From: Branchiostoma floridae
Taxonomy: Eukaryota; Chordata; Leptocardii; Amphioxiformes; Branchiostomatidae
Direction: 5' to 3'
NCBI RefSeq assembly: GCF_000003815.2
Contig: NC_049992.1
Coordinates: forward strand, 16,222,378 to 16,286,377
Length of the DNA: 64,000 nucleotides
This document shows, in pieces, positions 23,592 through 36,390 of this stretch (position 1 is its first letter; each line of letters opens with the position of its first letter). A model generated the notes under the pieces. That model saw nothing but the letters and a program-made list of their open reading frames with translations, was not told the DNA's origin and made no database searches. Made by a program: the position numbers and the translations under genes.

Positions 23592-25652
23592 AGGCAAGGG
23601 TGGGTGTGGTAGATTAAAAGTATATACAACCTCTATACTAGCAATTATCCAAATGGGGAGGAAGTATATGTCACATTTCATATCCATAACTGTTTCTCAT
23701 CATTTTCAACATATGGAGCCAATTTTGTCCAGAAAATGACACCTCATTAATTATACATGTGAGACTGTAGACTGTTCTATTCATAACACATAATGATATA
23801 ACACCCAAAGCAAATTGATAACATATTGGGTCCATAATCATATTACATGCCACCTTTCTATATATATGTAGCTGCATGGGTATATATACATATAGAATAC
23901 AGCACGGTGTGCTTCATTTATGTCATACCCACCTGAGAAAACACATATTTCGATGCGAACTGCACCAGAAGTTGAGAAAATGTTGTGTCCTCGAACAAAA
24001 CATTGTAACAACAGCAATTCTAACTAACGTCCAAATCCGGTATTCGAAATTCCAACCGTGCCGTATTCGGCCCGTTCGAAATAGTTCGATTTACTCGAAG
24101 GAAGCCTGTGTGATATAACTTTCGAACCTGTGTGATACGGAAAGTTATCACACCGTCCGGAACACCCGTATCAAACATGTTTTCACATCACAGGTATGAC
24201 ATAAGAAGTTTTATTACCTCAGATATAAAATATGAGAAAAAGAGTTTTGTTAAACCTCATTTCTACTTAGCAAAGATACACCTGTTAAGCAGAGCACTTT
24301 TTCCACTAAATAGAGATCAGGCCCCCAAAGGCAAGTTGAATAGTGTTTTGACCCTTTTAATACTGTCTTACACACACACACACACCCCTAGACTTGCATT
24401 GAGATTAGTGAACACAACACCACACAACTAGGTAAGAGCAGATATAGACTTTCGCAATTAGCTTTTATCATTGTATGAAATCATACACTACTTCTCTGCT
24501 TCATTTGTATCATTATAGGCAACTACATGTACCACTCTGTCATTAATGTCTTATCATCTTTCTAATGATAAATGTAACTTTTATGGTTATGGTTTGGGAA
24601 AGAGGTACCTTGAGATATTCCGAATTATCTACCTCCTTGCTCATAATCTCATATTTGATTTCATTTTGGGCATATTTATATGCAATGAAATTCTATAATC
24701 ATACTGTTGGGATATTTCCGAAGTAGCTTATCCCTTACAGATCAATCTTTTTTAATGTAGTCATGCTCCTATATTTAGGGCTATTCTGAAAAAATTATAT
24801 TGGTGAGCACAATACAATTACACCCCACCTTCTATGGCCTTCCCTTTTGTAATAAACTTAAGATACAATGCCATAACCACATGATGTCAGGTGCTGACTT
24901 AAGAATTTTGAAAAATTATATCATGTAAGAAATGAAACTTCCTGTAAAGAAAATATGATAGCCTCTGAATTTGGGTTGATCTAACCAAAAAAAAAAACAT
25001 TTCCAGACAAATTTTAGTTCTATATAGGGGAAAGGATAAAACACTGAGGCAGAATGGAAGAGAATATGTGATTCAGTACGCAGCCCCTTACTCCAACCTT
25101 CAGATGTCACATGCCAGGGACATGTGAATAGATCATCCTGCGTTCTACTTGCCTGAGGATAAACAAATTGTCTAACAGATTGCAAACAGCTTGACATGCT
25201 GATAGAAAACATTCAGATAACCCCATTGCTTCAGGCACAGTGCTGTATCCAAGAGTTAGATAAAACGTCAGAATAATTCTTTCAAGCACGTTATCTCCGC
25301 AGAAGTCAACAGAGGTTACCAGAAGATGTATGATTGTACATAAGAATACGTGCAAGAAAAATTGAGCTTATGATTGTAATCACATTACAGTGAGATGATA
25401 TCTATGAAAAGGGTACTAAGTGGATTCAATACTAGCCTTCCATCCTACTATCACTATCAGCTGATTTATTCTCATTGTGTAAAGGGTAAACCATTGTAAG
25501 GAATAAAAATAAGATAGGGAGGGTTATCAATAATCCAGTCGCTTCTCAGCAGACCTCATCATTTGGTTTTCCATTCTCGATATTATTTTTTTTATTACAA
25601 GCAGTAAGTGCTATTGTTTTGGGCAATGAATATTTCATTGCTCATACATGTA
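23592..25652. other. Non-coding stretch with small symmetrical motifs
   Basis: A cluster of TTCGAA-type words and an inverted CTGTGTGATA pair lies at about 24030-24160. A short CA run is at about 24369. No exon recognised. Confidence 0.4.
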
Positions 25653-25942
25653 CCATAGCCAGGGCTCGAAATACCACCTGCATATGCACGTTAGTGCAGG
25701 TAAAATTGGAGCTGTGCAGGTATTTCTGGTGTCTACCTGCACCTAACCTGCACTGATCCATGTACTAGGTTTTATGCATAAATATCCTATGGTTTAGGTG
25801 CATGTGGATTGTTATTAGCTGCATTGACTGTTACCACCTATTAAGTATAATGGTTCCTGAACAATTTCAGTATCATCCATACTTCCTAAATTGAGAGTGC
25901 ATGTATACATGCAGAAAAAAGTATTTCGTGCCCTGCCATAGC
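25653..25942. mobile_element. Word-repeat MITE, GCAGGT family (copy 2)
   Basis: Same ends as the 5384 copy (CAGGGCTCGAAATAC from 25660; GTATTTCGTGCCCTG to 25935) with interior in opposite orientation. A direct repeat CCATAGC, 7 or 8 bp depending on where the end is set, flanks it (25653-25659 and 25936-25942). Repeated ACCTGCA/TGCAGGT words fill both arms. Confidence 0.85.
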
Positions 25943-26173
25943 CCTAGGCTATAGGGTGCAAAGACCTGTGCTTCAGATGCTCTAGATGCATGTAGAGGGG
26001 TACTAAAGGTCATTTGCATTCCTTTCCCAGATATATTATAGAAGTTTCCCTAAGGCTTGTCTGCCTGACAATTGGACTCAGTTTAAAAGGTATATAATAT
26101 GAATTGTAGCAAGAAGGGGTCTACCAGCACAAAACAATTAGAGGAAAGTTGATAGTCATTTTTACCAAGCTTC

Positions 26174-26200
26174 TACAGTCAAATCTGGTCTAAGACAGAC
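26174..26200 (+). mobile_element. Terminal fragment of a TACAGTCAAA-type element
   Basis: TACAGTCAAATCTGGTC resembles the end seen in complement at 61000-61020. Only the tip is present, so the assignment is weak. Confidence 0.35.
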
Positions 26201-26229
26201 TGAGGCAGATACTGTTGTTTACATGATTC

Positions 26230-26435
26230 GGATAGGATATTAAAATGCCAATATTCCAACATACAGAATCCATTATTTTTATACTCAAGACATGAACCAT
26301 TGTTTTGAGTATCGCCCACTCACAAGTCTTCACAGATAATTAGGTCCAGGTTCAGATCCAAACCTGGACCTGATCCTCTGGACCTGGACCGTACCTGGAC
26401 CTGAATTTTCTGTGACGGTACACACCCCTAGTAGC
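26230..26435 (-). mobile_element. Partial copy of the AGGTCC-word hAT MITE, inverted
   Basis: Read on the minus strand from 26434 (CTAGGGGTGTGTACCGTC), the AGGTCC words and the CAAAACAATGG block follow in the same order as in the element at 810. The other end is missing. Confidence 0.7.
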
Positions 26436-29400
26436 AAGGGTTACCATAAGTATTTGTCCCCTTATACCCTAGAGTTAAAAAGCTGTTTTGATATATTAAA
26501 GATTTGCCCGACAATACCCTCCAAGCCATTTGCAATAATGCCTACTTTACAGTAAGGAGTTGACAGTTGGACGTTCCACCCATTCAACACTTCAGGATTC
26601 CAATACACGAGATATTGGAAATGTGTCCCATCAAATTGGATATTATCACACTTCAATACACCGCCATTAAAAAGACACTGATTGCTTTGCATGACAATGA
26701 TGTGATTACACGTTTGAATGGGGAAACATAAAAGGGAGGCGGCAGGAAAGAATAGTCTTCAATAGACACCTGCAGCTAGAAGGGAAGACTTATCATGATA
26801 AATAAAGCCATTGGACATGTTACAGACAAATGGGTTCATTCTGGTACTGGGAGATATGAACAAGTAAGTCTAAGTCCCAACAGAATATGCAAAATAGAGT
26901 TTCAAATGTTTTATAGCTTGCTGCACCTTTGATTCTATTTTATCCTTAAAGTAAGCAACTTATTACATAATATGCAGTTCAATAAAACAGAATTGTACTG
27001 TCTATTATACATTTATGATGTGTATATTTATTCAGCTCCACTTGATAAAATCTTCCACTAGAAATAAAAAAAGTTTCATTTAATACAAGCCTGTGTATCT
27101 TAGATTTACACCATATTGGACACAGATGACATACCCACAACTATAGTACTAGACTTTATGATCTGGGAAAGATGAAATCATAGTCCCTGTAGGCTATGCC
27201 AGTGAGTTTACCAATAGGAATAACGGTAAGACAGCAGTTTGAAAATACATTTGTACCAGCATATTTATAGGTACATGTATGCCAAATGACATCCTAAGCT
27301 TTATGTTAAAATGATATATACCTGACTGTAGAATATCTCTCCTATCTAAAGTTGCAATAAGATGTCAGCTCTTTAGGTGGTAAGGCACTGCTACCAGTGA
27401 TAAGCCGGAATTACCATAGTCACATTAGTAACATGGCATGGACTCTCCTGTTGGAGGGTTGATTTATTGTCCTATGTCGTCCAAAGCCTTTCAGAGAAAA
27501 AAACGATGCCGAGTCCATTGTATCAAAGCAGACGTCCTTGCCCCTTAAGCCACACCAATTCAATTTATTGGTCTCGGATTCAAAAAGAATATATTTTACT
27601 GCAATAACAATAAAGAGTAATTCTATGGACCATGTTGATGCCTTGGTACACACAGTTTTATGGAAGGAATATCAAGTCTGCCTCCTTACACTCTGCTTTA
27701 AAGATGTCAACTTGCTATAGTTTGACCTTAAAAAACGTTACAGAAGGAAGGAAATAAACTGATACATATACCATAGGAATTTGTACTAAAACAGATTTTA
27801 CTCCTGAAATGTTGGAAAAACTAGCAGTCTCTGCAACTCCATTGCGAGATATTTCAACAGTCTAATTCCACTATATCTCTAGCTTAAATCCTATATCAAC
27901 CATGTATGAGGCAAAATCACATAACTTAAAAAATCTTGTTTTCCTACAACAGGTAAAAATGCATTTAAGAAAATTTAGCCTTACCATAGCCAAATACTTG
28001 GGACTATGGCTACGCTAAAGCTATGTAAACGAAGAAAGGTAGCTATGTTACATAATATGCATGAATGCCTAGACATCAAAGTTGGGATATCATGTATGTT
28101 TAACTGGAGATAACTGAAAAAAACTGTCTACAACAAAGGAGAGTACACCAGTAAGGTGTAGTTTCCAGTAGGGAGACAGGTGAGACAAAGGCAAGGTAAA
28201 CCTTCTGTAGCATTTTCTATTTGCACTGGTTTTCATTTCGTGCAGCACTGTTTACATAGCAAATGCAGAACAGTTGCATACATGATAAACTATCCTATGA
28301 AAACATATTTGTTTACAGCTTCAAGCACTAGACTTACACTGATCATAAGTTTAAGTTTTTACCACAAAAACATCATTTATACAGTTTCTTATGGATTTTA
28401 TTCCTATCTTCATTTACCTACTATCTTGTATAGCCAGATTTCATTACATCTATGCAGATATGTGAATATGTATAAGTCACTGAACGATAATTGTCCTAGC
28501 ATACTGAAGAGAGAGCACACCCTTAACACTGTTCCCAGCCACTGTAATGCAGCTTCTGACAGATGGTATGCAGGGTAAAAAGCATCCTAAGTGGATTCAC
28601 TCTGACTGTGTAAGGGAGCCTATTAACGTGGCATTTCTTGAAATGGGGCTAATGCAAACCATGGATGGTTTACTGAATCCAGGGAAAGTCAATTACCAGA
28701 AGACAGTATAATAAAGGACACTTGTCCCTTGCCTTGACACAGAAATAAACATTCCTATGACCCATACTGACTATCAGCTCTGAAAATCATTACCATAATG
28801 AATTGCAAAGGGGTAATTACTCGAGTACAATTGAGTTATATCTATTGGCAACTGTCAAGATTGCGACCAAGATAAGTACAGCTCTGGCAGCATGACATGT
28901 GGTTTGCTGGTAGTTAGGACATTTGAAAAATGTCTTAACTAAAGACATATTTTAGAGTAGGCTGTGTAAATTGTAGCGATAGTTTTGATAACTCAAACAC
29001 GAACACTTACGTAGAAGCTAGTGATATGGAAATGCTACCTGAGGTCAAACGTCAAAGTGCTCTTGTTTTCCCCCTTCTTGAAAAACATTAGATTAAGGTA
29101 CAAAGCAATCAATCCTGCAAGGTGTCTACACTGTACTATCAGAACAAGTCATAAGTTCGTAGCAATTATTTTGACTCAGAAAAATGCAGGACAACTACCA
29201 TTCTAACCATCCGTGCATTCAAAGTTGCTATAATGGCCTATGGGTTCTGACTGGGATAGGTGTTTGCATGCAGAACACTTCCGGAGTGATGACATTTCAC
29301 TTGCCCATATCTAGTTAGCTAAGAAAGATATGCAAGAGACTGCTCTGGGGTTATATGACCTTTGGCCTTGTTTCTGGACTGAATTTTTGGAGCTTCAAGG

Positions 29401-31860
29401 TGGATTTAAGAAAACTTGATGGGAGTAGGTTGAGTGGGAAAGAAATGGGAAAAACCTGTTCCAGTAGGTATAATTCTAACGATAAAAAAAATGAAAGAAG
29501 AATGCATAATTAAGCTGTTGGTTAACATGAGGAATGGCTACACTGGCACATGCACATCCTTCCCAACTTTCCCAGTCCCTATGGTGTTATCCAAAGTTTT
29601 GAGAAGCTCTGAATGAAGGATAAATCATTCAGTTCCACTTCCGTGTAACATTTCAAAAGGCTGTGGGAATACATTCGTAACAGTTGCAAAGGGACAATAG
29701 AACTTAACGTCTTGCTTGGGAAGTTTGAAAGGCGTCATGTGTACTTAGCATCACAAACCTCTCAGGGTATGACTGATACTGGGAGGCTTATACGTTGTTA
29801 TGTTTTTAGGCACGTTTCAAGGATAACACACACACGTCGTAAACAATCAGCACTTGGCAAGCTAATTCTTTCTTCCTATTTAGTGGGAATAACTATGCTC
29901 AAGGATCACCAAAAGGTCAAGAGAACTGTGCAATAGCATGCAGTGGAGTAAGGACCCATACACACTAACGCTGGTAAATTGAGCTAACTGAGGGGTCTTT
30001 CAGGGCACAGCTGTGATGGGGAATCAATATTTCAACAAGGCATTGATATTTCCAGGCCTTAATTTGTTCATTGTACACAAGGACCACCAAGTGGCACTTT
30101 TCGGGGCTATGGGACATGGGACTAAGCTGGTGAAAATGGATGTTGACACAGCAGAGAAAGGTATGTGCGATGATACACGTTCACTGTCACACAGGGCTTC
30201 AACTTGAGATTCAATTATAGAATTGCTGCCTACCAGGGTGAATTCCAGGCTGGCTAAAGCAAAAATGTATGCGTGTCCCTTACCTTCCATTGTAGGGGGG
30301 GATTAAACAATCCAAACATAAATATACACGTGCCTTGTGTAGACATACCTTTGTGATGGATTTATGATTAGATTGTATAGGTCTTAAAGACCATTCTTTA
30401 CTTAAGCCTGCCAACCGGCCATGTCAACTGGACCCCTCTGTCTTTTACTGTTGGTACTGTGGAAAGGATTAGACAATCATTAGCACCAGGTGGGGAGCAT
30501 TAAAAGTCCATCATGATTTAAAGGCTTTTGTAGTGTTGATATAAGCTCTGGCAACCCAGTCGGTGAGGGGAGGCATATGGTGAGAGTCTGTGGGAGCCAA
30601 ACCTTTGGCATTTACCTCTGGACACACATACTAACTAATACTTGTAAACTGAGCTGCACACAAAACCGAGCGAGATCAAGTTTCCCCAGCCATTATCCCA
30701 GTTCAACTCTGGCGTACCGCACAGCCAACAGACCAAAACAGTCTATATTCATGGTCATGGCAAAAAGGGGTGGGACCGATTAGAAAAATATAAACAAGGG
30801 GGTGGCTATTAAAGCTTTAAAATGACAGAAAATGTTGGTACAAATGTATAATCTTACTGACTTAAAGAAAAGCACAGATGGTTAGCAGTTGTCATATGAA
30901 AGTAAAACTGAAGTAGATGGGCAGTTGGGTCATAAATAGGAAATTAAGTGCTGGCAGATGATTTGAATAGATTAAAAGAAAATTAAGTAAATGAGGACCA
31001 GCATTCGATCTGGGACACTGGCAATTGTTTCAAAGAATAATGAAATGAGCTCTCGACTTTTGATAATGACAATCGTCAATTCCACATTAACCAAACCTAG
31101 ACTATCAAACAGGGAAAAGATGACAATTAAGGGTTTGATAAAGGCAAGAGATATTGTATTTCCTCTATAGGTTACAGGTAGCGACCCAAAACATTGCATA
31201 TTCATTGCAATCCTGTCTACGAAAGAAAAATCCAAGTAGTGTATATAATTTTATACCCTTATCCTCCAAACTATATCACACTCAGTCCCTGCTTTCATCG
31301 CTTTCTCAGGCAGATGATACACCTGGGCATACTCATCCTTTGAAAGTAGACAGTTTCTTTTATGCTGGCATTAGGGCATACGTGTTTGACAGTATCACAT
31401 TAGGCATGGCAATCATCCTGGGGACAAAGGTAAACTGTGATAAGAGTGAAAGAAAGACTATCTTATTTCCTATGCCCATTATTCTTCGCACCAGCTGTAG
31501 AGGCAGCCCAAAACACTCTGTATTCAGCATCAGTACAAAAGTGGGCGTTTTAGGGCTGAGTTGCGCCCTCGGCGAATACATATACATTTATACCGGCTTC
31601 TGTGCGGTTTCTCAATCTTAAAACGTGACATGACACTAATTTTAAAGATATGATAGTTTTTCTGCTTCTTCCTATATTGTCTACTGCAAGAATGTCTCTT
31701 GCTTGTACTTTAATCAAAGGTGCTACCGAACTCACTGCGGGATCGCCGATGTTGTGTACTATCTAACCTTGTTCCTATAAAATTGTACAAGCATTACTGA
31801 GTCTTTCTGCCAGTCGTCCCTGTCTCGGTTCTCATGGCACTAGCGTGCTGAACATCCCTA
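26436..31860. other. Non-coding stretch, probably intronic
   Basis: No exon recognised on either strand. A minus-strand donor-like GGAAG|GTAAGG near 30280 and a 155-codon plus frame at 31154-31621 were considered and not accepted. A short hairpin (AGTTAGGACATTT / AAATGTCTTAACT) is at about 28914. Confidence 0.4.
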
Positions 31861-32260
31861 CTATCTAGTCTCTACGGACCGGCGGAGTAAAGCGAGCCGG
31901 CGGGATCGTAGCTTCACGCTGAGAGAGGTGACTCGGAGCAGGGCCGTCAGGACACCGAACACCGCCGGGGACGAGCGCGTAGCACGCCCCGACACCGCTC
32001 TCACCCGCGCCCGCTACGCGACGATTACGGCTTTTTCTCGGAAAACGTGAGGCCACGGTATAAGTGAGTTTACTCACCGTTCTGGGGCTGATCCGAGCCG
32101 TTTGAAACATTGTTGGCGACGAGAGTTTGCTGCCCGCGAGCAACCACACTGCTCCCATCCGTGGTAGCCATGTTGGACCACTGCACTGGGCAGATTCGGA
32201 GGGGGGAACAGGATCATCCACTTCACCGGGGTGACGAAATCAACTTCAACTCCGTTAAAT
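31861..32260. promoter_or_regulatory. CpG-rich island around a probable promoter and first exon
   Basis: About 400 bp much richer in CG dinucleotides than the surrounding AT-rich sequence. It contains the minus-strand first exon at 32078-32171 and the start of its intron. No TATA box is visible upstream, as is common for CpG-type promoters. Confidence 0.55.
32078..32171 (-). CDS. Probable first coding exon of an unidentified minus-strand gene
   Basis: An ATG at 32171 in good context (CCAACATGG) opens 31 codons plus one base (begins MATTDGSSVVARGQQ, ends NGSDQPQN). The exon ends at 32078 in a consensus donor G|GTGAGT, so the intron is phase 1. The peptide is rich in Ser, Asn and Gln, like a disordered N-terminus, and I do not recognise the family. 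It lies in a CpG-rich island. The gene would run left, and no second exon is visible in the remaining 32 kb, implying a very long first intron. An overlapping upstream minus frame starts near 32292 and would be an upstream ORF if transcription begins that far out. What would change the call: absence of spliced transcripts using this donor. Confidence 0.5.
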
Positions 32261-33223
32261 TTTGGCGATTGAGTTAAGTTATTAATGATCATCTTGTTTT
32301 ATAACGTGTATTTAAGTTATCAGAAGGTCTTTGACAGACGTGAGCGCTTCCTGTTAACTTAGAGAGCAGATTTTTTTAGTTCTTGAGATTTTAATGAGTT
32401 GATAAAAAGTTAATGAGTTATCATTATATAACTAGTGATGACACCGTATTGTTGCATCATTTATCAACTGTTGTTCAATCAAAATTTATGTCACTATGTT
32501 TTGCTCTTCTGAACATAGATTAAATACTAGTACTACGAAACTTATCATGTGTACATTTCGATTGTAATGGCGCGTTTGAACATAAATGCATACTAATGTT
32601 GTAATAGTTGGTCGCTAATTTGCCGCATTCTTAACCAAGCATATAACCAATCCTCCCGTGAATGACAATTACTGTACTTAGCTTAGACTTCTCAGTGAGA
32701 GTGATAAAGCCGAAAATGAACGTCAAGACCGTGTAGCTCAGGAGATAACAGTCAGCATACGGAGTTCGCATTGTGTATTCCTGCCTTGCTCGCAATCTCT
32801 GACTTGAATCGAAAGTTTAACCTTTCAGTTAAACCCAGCCAAGTACACAACTGAACATTCACGCTACAATATCAACTTTAATGGAAGTGTCTACGTACAA
32901 ACGGGTTTGAGATGACGGTAGCACTAATGTTTCTCGATCATAGTCAAATGGGCTGAGGAGAGGAAAATAGCATGCCGCGCGCTTCCCCAATCGATATAAA
33001 GCCTTAAAGGGAAAGGTTTTTCAGAGCAAGGGCAACTTTTAAACGGATCTTTGATAGCAGGAAAAACGGTCACGTCTTTCTATCCTTCTGTATTTTTTGC
33101 ACGTCTGTAGATAAATGCATAACGTGAAGGTGATTCGAGTTGCCCTCAAGCATCAAGTTGCTGGTTAAGTCGGGTTCACACTTGCGTATATATTCAAGTC
33201 CCTATTAGGTCCATATGGAAGTC
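32261..33223. other. Upstream region of the 32.1 kb gene, nothing specific recognised
   Basis: AT-rich. A tRNA-like GTGTAGCTCAGGAG phrase at about 32731 lacks a proper B box at the right distance and was not called. Confidence 0.4.
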
Positions 33224-33409
33224 TAAGTCTCTACCAGGCTCCACAGATCGCGGGGAAAATAATAGATATTGGACAAACATAGACAAATAGGATGCCAGAG
33301 GAGTAAACTAGTAGCAAACCATACTCCTCGGCCAGGTAACTCCTCTGGCATATTATGTGTCTATATTTCTCCAATTTCTACAATTTTTCCAGCGACCTGG
33401 TAGAGGTTA
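33224..33409. mobile_element. MITE, TAGTCTCTACCAG family (copy 2), diverged
   Basis: The arm TAAGTCTCTACCAGGCTCC and the complement ending CTGGTAGAGGTTA, with a second inner inverted repeat ATGCCAGAGGAGT / ACTCCTCTGGCAT. Same family as 22961-23150. No clear target duplication remains. Confidence 0.75.
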
Positions 33410-33877
33410 AGAATAAGAATTCCACACGGACTCCGTACGGACTTGAATATGTACGCCCGTGTGAACATGGCTTTACGCTTGTGTATGGTGAATTTTTCCA
33501 GTGTTCAACTAGCCCCAGGCTACACGGCAAGTGACGTTCACTGTTAAACAACGCCACCGAGCGTTCTGTCACATTCAACACCGGAGAGTGCGTCAGGATG
33601 ACAGTCATTTATCACTCCTGACGGCACACCAGGGGGTCGTGGTATTTTAAGGACCCTGATATTTGTCTTTCAGCGGTCGCACGCCGCGTGTTTGCTCTGC
33701 ATTGGATATCCATAACTCGACATTTAACGATTTAGCGCATGTGATGACGTACATGTGGTGTTTGCCGTCATCTGTATTTGCCATGTGGAATAGCTTTCCC
33801 CAAGTCATCACTGCAAAATGTGCGGAAGGCCATTTGTCTGTCTGTCTGTCTCTCCCCCCTCTCCCTCCCTTTCTCTC

Positions 33878-33935
<58 letters not shown>

Positions 33936-34212
33936 CGTGCGTCTGCGTGCGTGTGTGTGTGTGTGAGAGAGAGAAGTGAGAGAGAGCATTAATAATGATT
34001 CTGTTTTTCAGTAGCACGTATGTTTTGTGTGTTTCATTTTAGAGTTTAGTTTCATACAGTGTGTCAGTTAGCATTGAGAGTTCATAATTGAGGTATCTGT
34101 GGCAATATAAAGCCTAACGTTATATATCGGAAAATTTTAAGATTTTACAGTGATAATATTGTACAGTATACAGTATTAGTATGAAAGGCATTCTTTATTC
34201 ATGGGAATCATA
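33410..34212. other. Non-coding stretch around the GT microsatellite
   Basis: No exon recognised. The frame at 33663-33992 is mostly microsatellite. Confidence 0.4.
33838..33980. repeat. Microsatellite: TCTG, CT and GT runs
   Basis: TCTG repeats, then CT-rich sequence, then a GT run of about 25 units interrupted by GCGT, then GA. Frames crossing it are artefacts. Confidence 0.95.
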
Positions 34213-34330
34213 TAGTCATGATTTATTTATTTATTTATTTATTTATTGATCTTTAGGGTAGTCCCTTCAGTTAACGTGGTAACTGATTTCCAAGGGAGCC
34301 CTATAACAATAACAATAACTCAAAGTACAA
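34213..34330 (-). mobile_element. LINE 3' end with (AAAT)n tail
   Basis: On the minus strand the phrase GGGCTCCCTTGGAAATCAG, then AAGGGACTACCCTAAAGATC, then about six AAAT units. This is the arrangement of the 3' end of L2-like non-LTR retrotransposons, whose last codons and short 3' UTR run into a tetranucleotide tail. How far the copy extends upstream, toward 34660, is unclear. Confidence 0.6.
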
Positions 34331-35268
34331 AAGATAAATACAAACATAGGATTGAACATAACAAAGCAATAATCTAATTCGGGTTTGTAAATCATACAAG
34401 CAACTTAGGAAAACTCAAAAGAATAACAACTCATACTTAATAACAAAAACAACTCAAGATCACAAACTCATAGGGTCGAATGTTCGGCTGTATGATGTAT
34501 ACATGAAATGAACGACACAATATTACTCCTTGCTGTCCTGAAGATTCCAAACCATTTCTCTGTTCTTTTACGACCCAAGGGGTGTGGTGTTTTTCCTGAA
34601 CCTTCATGATAGACACAAGTCGTACAGCTACTGTGGGAATCACACCGTAAAACGTTTAATTGCAAGAGGCGAGCTCATATCACCTTTTTAGGTTATCTGG
34701 CACGGTTTGCCGGCGGTCTCGTTAGGCTGTGTAACGTCACTGGCCTAGTACTGTCGAGTGATACAGAAAGGCGTTTGGTTGGTATTCGTTCGATGTTGAC
34801 CACTGAATGTCCGGCTGTAACGACATAGTAGAGTCATACTATGGGTGTGGTTTTCATGCAGGGTACAAGATCTCCAGTGTTCAAAGCTAGCACGCGCAGT
34901 TCGTATGAAACAATTACAGTAGCAATTGATACTTCATAGCAAATGTGTAGAACATTTCATGTATGATTTATTGACCAACAAAAACATATACACCGTTGTC
35001 ATTCTTAATTGACCACTATTAGTTGACTACTGTTATGTATATACATGTATCAAATTCAATTATATTTGGGACCGCTTTTTAAACTGATTCACAAAAGAAG
35101 CATACCTTATGTTTGTGTTATGTTTACGTTATGTTTACGTTATGTACATACGTTGTGTTTGACAAAACAAAAATACGTTATGTTTGTGACCGCATCTGTA
35201 ACTAAGCAGCGACACCTAGTGCTGCAGTACAAATGTCAGTGTAAAACAGTCAGAATTGCCCTGAGGAA
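34331..35268. other. Non-coding stretch, nothing recognised
   Basis: Small local repeats of ATGTTTACGTT near 35118-35140; otherwise nothing I can support. Confidence 0.4.
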
Positions 35269-35456
35269 GGTGACAGTACTCTCCAAGCAGAGGTTAGGCT
35301 CCAGATGTTTTTTATAACGTTTTTACTCGTTTTTATTGGGCTTTCTATTTGCATTGTATCTTGTACTTTAAGAAAAATGACAAAATAGAAAGCCCGATAA
35401 AAACGACTTTAAAAAAACAGCCGGAGCCAAACCTCTGCTTGGAGAGTAGGTGACAG
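35269..35456. mobile_element. MITE, TACTCTCC family (copy 2), complete
   Basis: Arms TACTCTCCAAGCAGAGGTTA (from 35277) and the complement to 35448, with the inner GGGCTTTCTATTT / AAATAGAAAGCCC repeat. A perfect 8-bp direct repeat GGTGACAG flanks it (35269-35276, 35449-35456). 172 bp, no coding capacity. Confidence 0.92.
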
Positions 35457-35606
35457 ACCGTCACCGAAACGTCGGTGGACTAAAGCAATGGTTGTGTAAA
35501 AAGAGTCCTATATTCAGACTTAATTAATAGTTGAACTGTATTCTAGCTTTGTCAGGCTGCCAGGGATATTGGACTATAAGTACACCGATCGCGAGTACAT
35601 AGAAAA

Positions 35607-35810
35607 TGCTCTCCAACAGAGGTTAGGCTCCGAGTTGGTTCAGACGTATTTGTAGGTATCTTCATTGGGCATTCTATTTTATCAGATTTTCGTTTTACCC
35701 CAGGCTGGCGAACAAAAAATCGAAAACCTGGCCAAATATAAAAATCGATGAAAACGCCTTATTAAAGTACGTGTAAAACGAGTCCGAGCCTAACCTTTGC
35801 TTGGAGAGTA
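35607..35810. mobile_element. MITE, TACTCTCC family (copy 3)
   Basis: TGCTCTCCAACAGAGGTTAG at the left and CCTTTGCTTGGAGAGTA at the right; the interior differs from copies 1 and 2. It lies 158 bp from copy 2. No clear target duplication. Confidence 0.82.
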
Positions 35811-36078
35811 GTAAAAACAACGTTTTAGAAATTTTACTAGATCTACTCACGGCGAACTGTCCGAAATGATGATTTCCATCAGCCTAGCCCTGGAGACTCT
35901 GTATGGGTGTACCGTTCTGCTTCTATCTGTAGGAGGACATGTAAAAGATAGAAGCAGAAACGTCAACTCATACAAAGTCACTCCAGAGCTACCCGGTCCG
36001 CCGTAGTGTTTTCTAGGCCAATATCAACGGTGGCTTTGGAGTCTACTGGTATCCTATGCAGACGATTCATTATGTAGT

Positions 36079-36390
36079 TTGTACAAGAAAGAGAGAGCTG
36101 AAATCTACAGACTAAAAGAACCCATGTTCCCTCACTTCATACATCTAAGTAATATAGACAAATTTATATTCCTTATGAATCTAGACAAACCTTTACTTAT
36201 AAAGCATATCTGTTCTTACATTTTCAATATCACAAAGAAACGAGAAGAAGCCGAATGTACGCAGTATAATACGATTCTTGAGTAGTGTAGATTCATTGTA
36301 TCATGTTGTATCATTTGTTGTGACCTGTACTGAACCCAGTTCGTATGTATGTACAATAAAGGTCTTAATTCATTCATTCATTATGACTCT
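36079..36390 (+). mobile_element. 5'-truncated LINE: C-terminal peptide, 3' UTR and ATTC tail
   Basis: A frame of 68 codons ending at 36285 contains a segment near its middle (HLSNIDKFIFLMNLDKP) and a basic Lys-rich helix, in the style of the C-terminal tail of CR1/L2/RTE-type reverse transcriptases. A short 3' UTR follows, with AATAAA near 36355 and a tail of ATTC units at about 36366-36380. The upstream endonuclease and reverse transcriptase are missing, as is usual for dead copies. The precise clade cannot be told from this fragment. Confidence 0.6.

Noticed and set aside
28180-28578. 132-codon plus-strand frame
   Set aside because: Composition (Tyr, Ser, His, Ile) matches translated AT-rich non-coding DNA; no motif.
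30024-30290. Minus-strand alternative first exon with GGAAG|GTAAGG donor
   Set aside because: Only a donor-like match; no CpG enrichment or convincing coding sequence before it.
31154-31621. 155-codon plus-strand frame with a possible donor at about 31430
   Set aside because: No domain recognised, no acceptor, low-complexity start. The length is plausible by chance over 64 kb.
32728-32825. tRNA-like GTAGCTCAGGAG phrase
   Set aside because: The only B-box-like sequence is too far away and mismatched. Possibly an eroded SINE, not enough to call.
33663-34017. Open frames across the GT run
   Set aside because: Microsatellite artefacts with no flanking domain.
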